From NCBI GenBank assembly GCA_020050695.1, contig JAGVKI010000248.1:1-10117 (forward strand): DNA of 10,117 bases, written 5' to 3'. Positions 6,267-10,117 of this stretch are shown here, piece after piece. Under the pieces are notes generated by a model that saw only the letters and a list, made by a program, of their open reading frames with translations, searched no databases and was not told the DNA's origin. A program made the position numbers and the translations under genes. The stretch comes from Alphaproteobacteria bacterium (GTDB taxonomy: Bacteria; Pseudomonadota; Alphaproteobacteria; Rickettsiales; SXRF01). Numbering within the stretch: position 1 is the first letter of the stretch; every line of letters starts with the position of its first letter.

Positions 6267-8423
6267 ATGGATAAGGCAAAACCACACAAACATAATGCCC
6301 TTGTCCTGGAAGCCAGCGCGCTGCTTGCCACGCTGAAGGAATTCAACGGCCATATGCAACCGTTTGAAAATCTTGCGGGTATTTTCGATAAAGTGCTCAT
6401 CCCCGATATGGTGTTTTATGAACTGACCGCCATACTCCCCAGTTCGCAGGCGCACATGCAGCAGCAGTTCAAGGATGCCCTTGCCTCTTCCCACCCGCAA
6501 GAGGCATTGGATGAGGTCATCGACAGCTATATTTTTGCATCCCCGCGCACGGGCGATATGCGCAATCGCGGTGAAATAGCCAAGGAACTGCATGCGCTAT
6601 TTAATTATGTCGCAAAGCACCCGCAGTCACTCGTAAGCACAAAGATCGGCCAGTCTTTTGCAAACGGCATCATGGCCGATCACCTGGTGATGATGGGCAA
6701 AAACCTTCCGCCACAATCCGAAGCACTTGAGCATTACCGCCCCTCGCGCCGCGACGTGATGGACACGCTTGGCCCCCGCTTTAACCCCGATCCGCTGCGC
6801 GTCCATGTGGGCGAACTTTACCAGATGGGGCTTATCGACGAGACGGAATTCAACAACCGCATGAATAAAAATGAAACCGCCAACGCCTTTAAACGTCGCT
6901 TCATCACCCTTAAAGATTTCGTGGCCATGGGCCGCAAGAAAGGCTTTATCACTGCCGAAGTGGGCGATGCGATGCTGGAAAGTTTTGATGCGGAGAATCC
7001 GTACCTCACCGTCAAGCATTTCAAAGACTATGAAAGCATTATGCCCCACCGCCCGGATGGCAACCATCACTGCATTGATGATGCAGCCATCACCAGTATT
7101 ATGAATATGGAGCAGTACCTCTATAGCGGCCTTATACCGCTCGAAGAGATGCTGCCAATCGCCAATAAATTTGGCTATCACGTGGATGTGGAAGAAATCA
7201 ACGAGCGCAATAAGCGTCACGCCATCACAAGCCTGCATGCACAAGGCTTCTTTGAGCAAACACTGACCATTGGCGACATACGCAATCTTCTTGAGGATTA
7301 TAAAGGCGACAAACGCTTTGCCAATCTGCAGAAAATTACCGACCTGCCATCGATTATACGCGCGCAGTCAGAGCGTTTTGATCAGCAGTGCCATAACCCG
7401 CGCCCTGCTGTGGAAACACCTGCTGGCGAAACGGAATACCTGCGCTCCTCACAAGTAGGCCTAACCTATGAGAAATCCTATACGGACGCGCTGGTATCAC
7501 GCCGCGTTAGCTTCAAGGAGTTTTTTACAATAGCACGCGATAGCGGCGCTCTGGTGCATGGCGGAAACAATACATTTTATACACGCAGGCAGGATATTAT
7601 CATCAGCTACAATGATAAAGAGCCTGATAAAAGCATCATACGCATACGCCAGAAAGGCTTCCATGCCCGCACGGGTTATACGCGCATTGGCTATGCGGGG
7701 AATAAAGGCATCGACTTTAGCATACCCGGCGGCAAGACCGAGAAATTCTGGGCATTTACTGCCGAAGAACTGATAGCGCACGCACGTGAAGGCATGGCAT
7801 CGCCACAGGAAAAAAACATCTACAACCGCGCCATGGATACGCTGCTTTACCAGAGCGCGGAACGTTCGGCCTCCACCCTGCATGATACTGCGCTTGCCGT
7901 CATCGGCCCGCAGCGCCTGCTGCAAATCGAAAAAGACGCCAGCAACCGCCACCATAGATACTGGCGCAAACAGGAAAACCAGCCAGCATTTGGCAGCACG
8001 ATGGCGACCATGCACCTGCGCCGCCGCATCCGGGCAAAACACCTGGGCGAACTTGCATCGCTTGAGGCAGCATTCAATGTAAACAAGGAACTCCCTGATT
8101 GCGCATCCTGGATTGCTAACCATGATAACTCGCTATCCACCGCAGCTGACGGTCATATTGTCATCGCGCCAGAGATTGTACGCCAGCGCACCGAACATAA
8201 GCCGCTGGTCGATAATATGATTGCGCAGCTTGCAGGCGAGGATGCACCGGCTATCCAGCTGGTGCCTACCTTCCAGCTGCTCAACTCGCTTGCAGAACGT
8301 GAACATATGCACCCGCAGTTTCAGCGCGGCCCTAAAGGCTATGGCGGGCAAAGCGGGGAATGGACAAATTTTGTGCGCGCACGCACTCAGGAAGCACCCG
8401 ACCAGCGCATTATACTTGGTTAA
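6267..8423 (+). CDS. large hypothetical protein with PIN-like N-terminus
   Basis: The full 718-residue protein is not recognised. Residues about 11-55 resemble the start of PIN nucleases of the DUF3368 type: a hydrophobic strand ending in an acid then Ser (VLEASALL, 13-20), then IPDMVFYELT (45-54) with the usual conserved Glu (E52). The first catalytic Asp is replaced by Glu (E15). A later acid may be D138, but the rest of the fold is not clear, so nuclease activity is doubtful. Residues about 180-345 hold several copies of a Gly-Leu/Phe-Ile helical motif (188, 226, 288, 327), somewhat like SHOCT segments. Residues about 410-490 look beta-rich (HGGNNTFYTRRQDIIISYND), and the remainder is charged and helical. 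There is no signal peptide or membrane segment. The start ATG has AAAGGG six bases upstream, 12 bases after the preceding stop. Frame and start are secure; function is open. Confidence 0.8.
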   Translation: MDKAKPHKHNALVLEASALLATLKEFNGHMQPFENLAGIFDKVLIPDMVFYELTAILPSSQAHMQQQFKDALASSHPQEALDEVIDSYIFASPRTGDMRNRGEIAKELHALFNYVAKHPQSLVSTKIGQSFANGIMADHLVMMGKNLPPQSEALEHYRPSRRDVMDTLGPRFNPDPLRVHVGELYQMGLIDETEFNNRMNKNETANAFKRRFITLKDFVAMGRKKGFITAEVGDAMLESFDAENPYLTVKHFKDYESIMPHRPDGNHHCIDDAAITSIMNMEQYLYSGLIPLEEMLPIANKFGYHVDVEEINERNKRHAITSLHAQGFFEQTLTIGDIRNLLEDYKGDKRFANLQKITDLPSIIRAQSERFDQQCHNPRPAVETPAGETEYLRSSQVGLTYEKSYTDALVSRRVSFKEFFTIARDSGALVHGGNNTFYTRRQDIIISYNDKEPDKSIIRIRQKGFHARTGYTRIGYAGNKGIDFSIPGGKTEKFWAFTAEELIAHAREGMASPQEKNIYNRAMDTLLYQSAERSASTLHDTALAVIGPQRLLQIEKDASNRHHRYWRKQENQPAFGSTMATMHLRRRIRAKHLGELASLEAAFNVNKELPDCASWIANHDNSLSTAADGHIVIAPEIVRQRTEHKPLVDNMIAQLAGEDAPAIQLVPTFQLLNSLAEREHMHPQFQRGPKGYGGQSGEWTNFVRARTQEAPDQRIILG

Positions 8424-8429
8424 TCAGGG

Positions 8430-8445
8430 CTGATAGTTATATCAG
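8430..8445. terminator. weak hairpin between convergent genes
   Basis: CTGATA (8430-8435), loop GTTA and TATCAG (8440-8445) form a perfect 6-bp stem. It sits in the 18-base gap between two converging genes and overlaps the stop codon of the minus-strand gene. No T tract follows on either strand, so it would be a poor intrinsic terminator at best. Confidence 0.25.
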
Positions 8446-10117
8446 GCGCGGCGCCTTGGCTCGCTGCCCTGGCCAAATTTCTCATGCAGGCGGCGCTCAG
8501 CAAAACTCATTTCTTCCGGTCCTTCGCGGCGCATAGCCTCATACACTTCACGCGATTCACTCGATACATTCTCAATATCCGGCTGCTTACGCGGGCCTGC
8601 AATCGGGCTAACATCAGCGCGCAGGTCGCGTTTAGGCCGCAGGGTAATCTGCACCGGTTTGTTGAAGGATGAGCGCGGATACACAATATCATGCGGCGGC
8701 AGGCTATAACCGCATTTGTCTGCCGCGGCTTCCAGTGTTTTATGCGCATCGCCGCGCCTTTGTACATCCACAGGTACAAGGCGCACGTCAATATTTGGCA
8801 TCGCTTCACCTGCTGCAATTGCCTGTGCTACCCCGCTATTAGCGAGTTTTTCAGCCATACGCAGCCCTTTGGACAGATGATCCATATACTCGGCGCTGAC
8901 ACGCAGGTTAATCTTGGTCGCATCCATCTGGAGTTCTTTTATACCGGCCTGGTAAGCAGGGTTGCTCTCCTGACGCAGGCGCAGGCTCTTTACGTAATCG
9001 CATAGCTGCGTAAATGCGGCAGGGCTGGCAAAGGCATCGGCATGCAAGGTCATGCTTATATCCATTGAAAAAGATGGGTCGAGGCCGTGCATCTGCTCGC
9101 TTAAAGAGGCCGCTCCAGCAAGCCCGTTTAAAATACCCTCAAGGTTGGCTGCTGGCCGCGCGGGGGGCTTTACAACAGGTGGTTTCTCTGGCGGTTTGGA
9201 AGGCTGTACTTCCTGTACAATCTGGTGCTCGGCCATAAGCAGTTTAGCCCAGTGCGCAGGATCTTTGAGCATTTGTGCACCGTCAAACTGCACCTCGTCT
9301 TCTTTTTCTTCAATCGCTGGCACTTTAAGGTATTTGAGTTTTTGACGCAGCTGGCGGCCACAGGCTTCGCTTAAGCGGTCGCGTGAATGATAGGCGACAT
9401 CCACGAGGCCACGATCCGTACCAAACAAATCGGCACTGGGATGCAGTGAATGCCCTACCGTGCGCGCGGCGTCACTTGCATGGGTAACATCAGCCATCTG
9501 GAGTGGGTCTGCGGCCAGCAGTGCAATGGCATCATTCATATTCTTGATACAATGGTAATGCACCATGCTCAGATCGTGCATTTCATCGGTAAGCGATGTG
9601 ATGGCATGAATCAGGCGGCGGCGTAGCTTCAGTTCTGCATAAGGATCAGGCCGCGCCTTGCCAATGGTCTCCATGCGGTCATGGATTTCAGCGTTTAAAT
9701 CTTCACGCAGCCTTTTGCGCGCTGCCTTCTCATAGGCTGGGCTTACATCAATATAATCCAGGTAATCCTGCGCGTAGCCTTCGATCTCCCTGGGTTTTAG
9801 TGCCTGACGTGCCTTTTCACGCGTGCTTTCCGCATAGTTATGGCGCCTGGCCGTCTGGATACGGCGTTCAATATACCCCTCGTCTGCGCCCGTCTTTTCA
9901 AGAAGTTCTCGTGCCTTATCTTCGTAACCGGGCGATTCATTGATCAGGTAAAGGTAATGGCGTGCACGGCGTTCATAAGCATCGAGTATCAGCTGTTCCA
10001 CCTGTTCATTAATATCCTGGCGCCAGCGTTTTTCAATACGCGCCTGGCGCTTGGGATCTTTGAGGGTAATGCAGGTATCCACAATCTGCTCAATGCTTGC
10101 GGGCGTGCTGTCTGTAA
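8442..10117 (-). CDS. large charged helical hypothetical protein, 5' end outside window
   Basis: Not recognised. The frame can start at GTG (10082-10080), giving 546 residues, but it is open without a stop to the right edge and the sequence before the GTG reads as normal protein. The true start probably lies outside, and the entry is treated as partial. Counting from the GTG, residues 11-160 are strongly charged and helical, with a repeated Tyr-Leu/Ser-Pro-x-Tyr-Glu unit at 43-61 and 107-125. Residues about 150-250 are helical with many His and Asp. A Pro/Lys-rich linker (294-310) separates a second region (about 312-450), probably helical. The tail (about 480-546) is basic and probably disordered. 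There is no signal peptide or membrane segment. The composition suggests a cytosolic scaffold or nucleic-acid- or protein-binding protein, but no motif proves it. It converges on the 718-residue gene with 18 bases between. Confidence 0.75.
   Translation of the reverse strand, partial: TDSTPASIEQIVDTCITLKDPKRQARIEKRWRQDINEQVEQLILDAYERRARHYLYLINESPGYEDKARELLEKTGADEGYIERRIQTARRHNYAESTREKARQALKPREIEGYAQDYLDYIDVSPAYEKAARKRLREDLNAEIHDRMETIGKARPDPYAELKLRRRLIHAITSLTDEMHDLSMVHYHCIKNMNDAIALLAADPLQMADVTHASDAARTVGHSLHPSADLFGTDRGLVDVAYHSRDRLSEACGRQLRQKLKYLKVPAIEEKEDEVQFDGAQMLKDPAHWAKLLMAEHQIVQEVQPSKPPEKPPVVKPPARPAANLEGILNGLAGAASLSEQMHGLDPSFSMDISMTLHADAFASPAAFTQLCDYVKSLRLRQESNPAYQAGIKELQMDATKINLRVSAEYMDHLSKGLRMAEKLANSGVAQAIAAGEAMPNIDVRLVPVDVQRRGDAHKTLEAAADKCGYSLPPHDIVYPRSSFNKPVQITLRPKRDLRADVSPIAGPRKQPDIENVSSESREVYEAMRREGPEEMSFAERRLHEKFGQGSEPRRRA

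Noticed and set aside
6018..6593. A 191-codon minus-strand frame opposite the antitoxin-like and PIN-like genes
   Set aside because: It spans two well-supported plus-strand genes with good ribosome-binding sites. Its translation has an erratic, Cys/His/Arg-rich composition.
7497..8123. A 208-codon minus-strand frame opposite the 718-residue gene
   Set aside because: It has no domain, no ribosome-binding site that stands out, and a composition typical of antisense frames.

Overview
The window looks like a stretch of bacterial chromosome, compact and with few non-coding bases. The best guess is a Gram-negative proteobacterium, perhaps an alphaproteobacterium. That guess rests only on the general look of RecJ and the small conserved proteins; there is no rRNA or other phylogenetic marker here. 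No insertion sequence, tRNA, rRNA, CRISPR array or phage gene was seen.

Layout. Bases 1-211 hold no protein gene, but they contain nested inverted repeats that could fold as a structured RNA (47-160) and a convincing rho-independent terminator (161-185, minus strand). That terminator serves an unrecognised Ser/Gly/Thr-rich protein (212-922, minus). Next comes a minus-strand cluster. recJ (3653-5731) encodes the single-strand DNA exonuclease. Behind its own probable promoter follows a 705-residue fusion (1393-3510) of a LOG-type nucleotide phosphoribohydrolase domain with a complete deoxyribose-phosphate aldolase (DeoC). One base after the fusion's stop begins a 97-residue unknown protein (1098-1391).

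A divergent intergenic region (5732-5900) separates recJ from a plus-strand pair: a 117-residue protein that resembles an antitoxin or DNA-binding protein (5901-6254) and, 12 bases later, a 718-residue protein whose first ~55 residues resemble a PIN/DUF3368 fold (6267-8423). Facing it is a large charged, helical protein of unknown function (8442 to the right edge), whose reading frame stays open past the window end.

How the genes might work together. RecJ releases 5'-dNMPs from single-stranded DNA. A LOG-type domain splits nucleoside monophosphates into base and (deoxy)ribose 5-phosphate. DeoC splits deoxyribose 5-phosphate into acetaldehyde and glyceraldehyde 3-phosphate. The recJ and fusion-gene upstream regions also share two short sequence words. 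Together this suggests, as inference only, a DNA-to-central-carbon salvage route. The LOG active-site motif is altered, so its activity is uncertain. The plus-strand pair has the layout of a toxin-antitoxin locus, but with an unusually large second partner.
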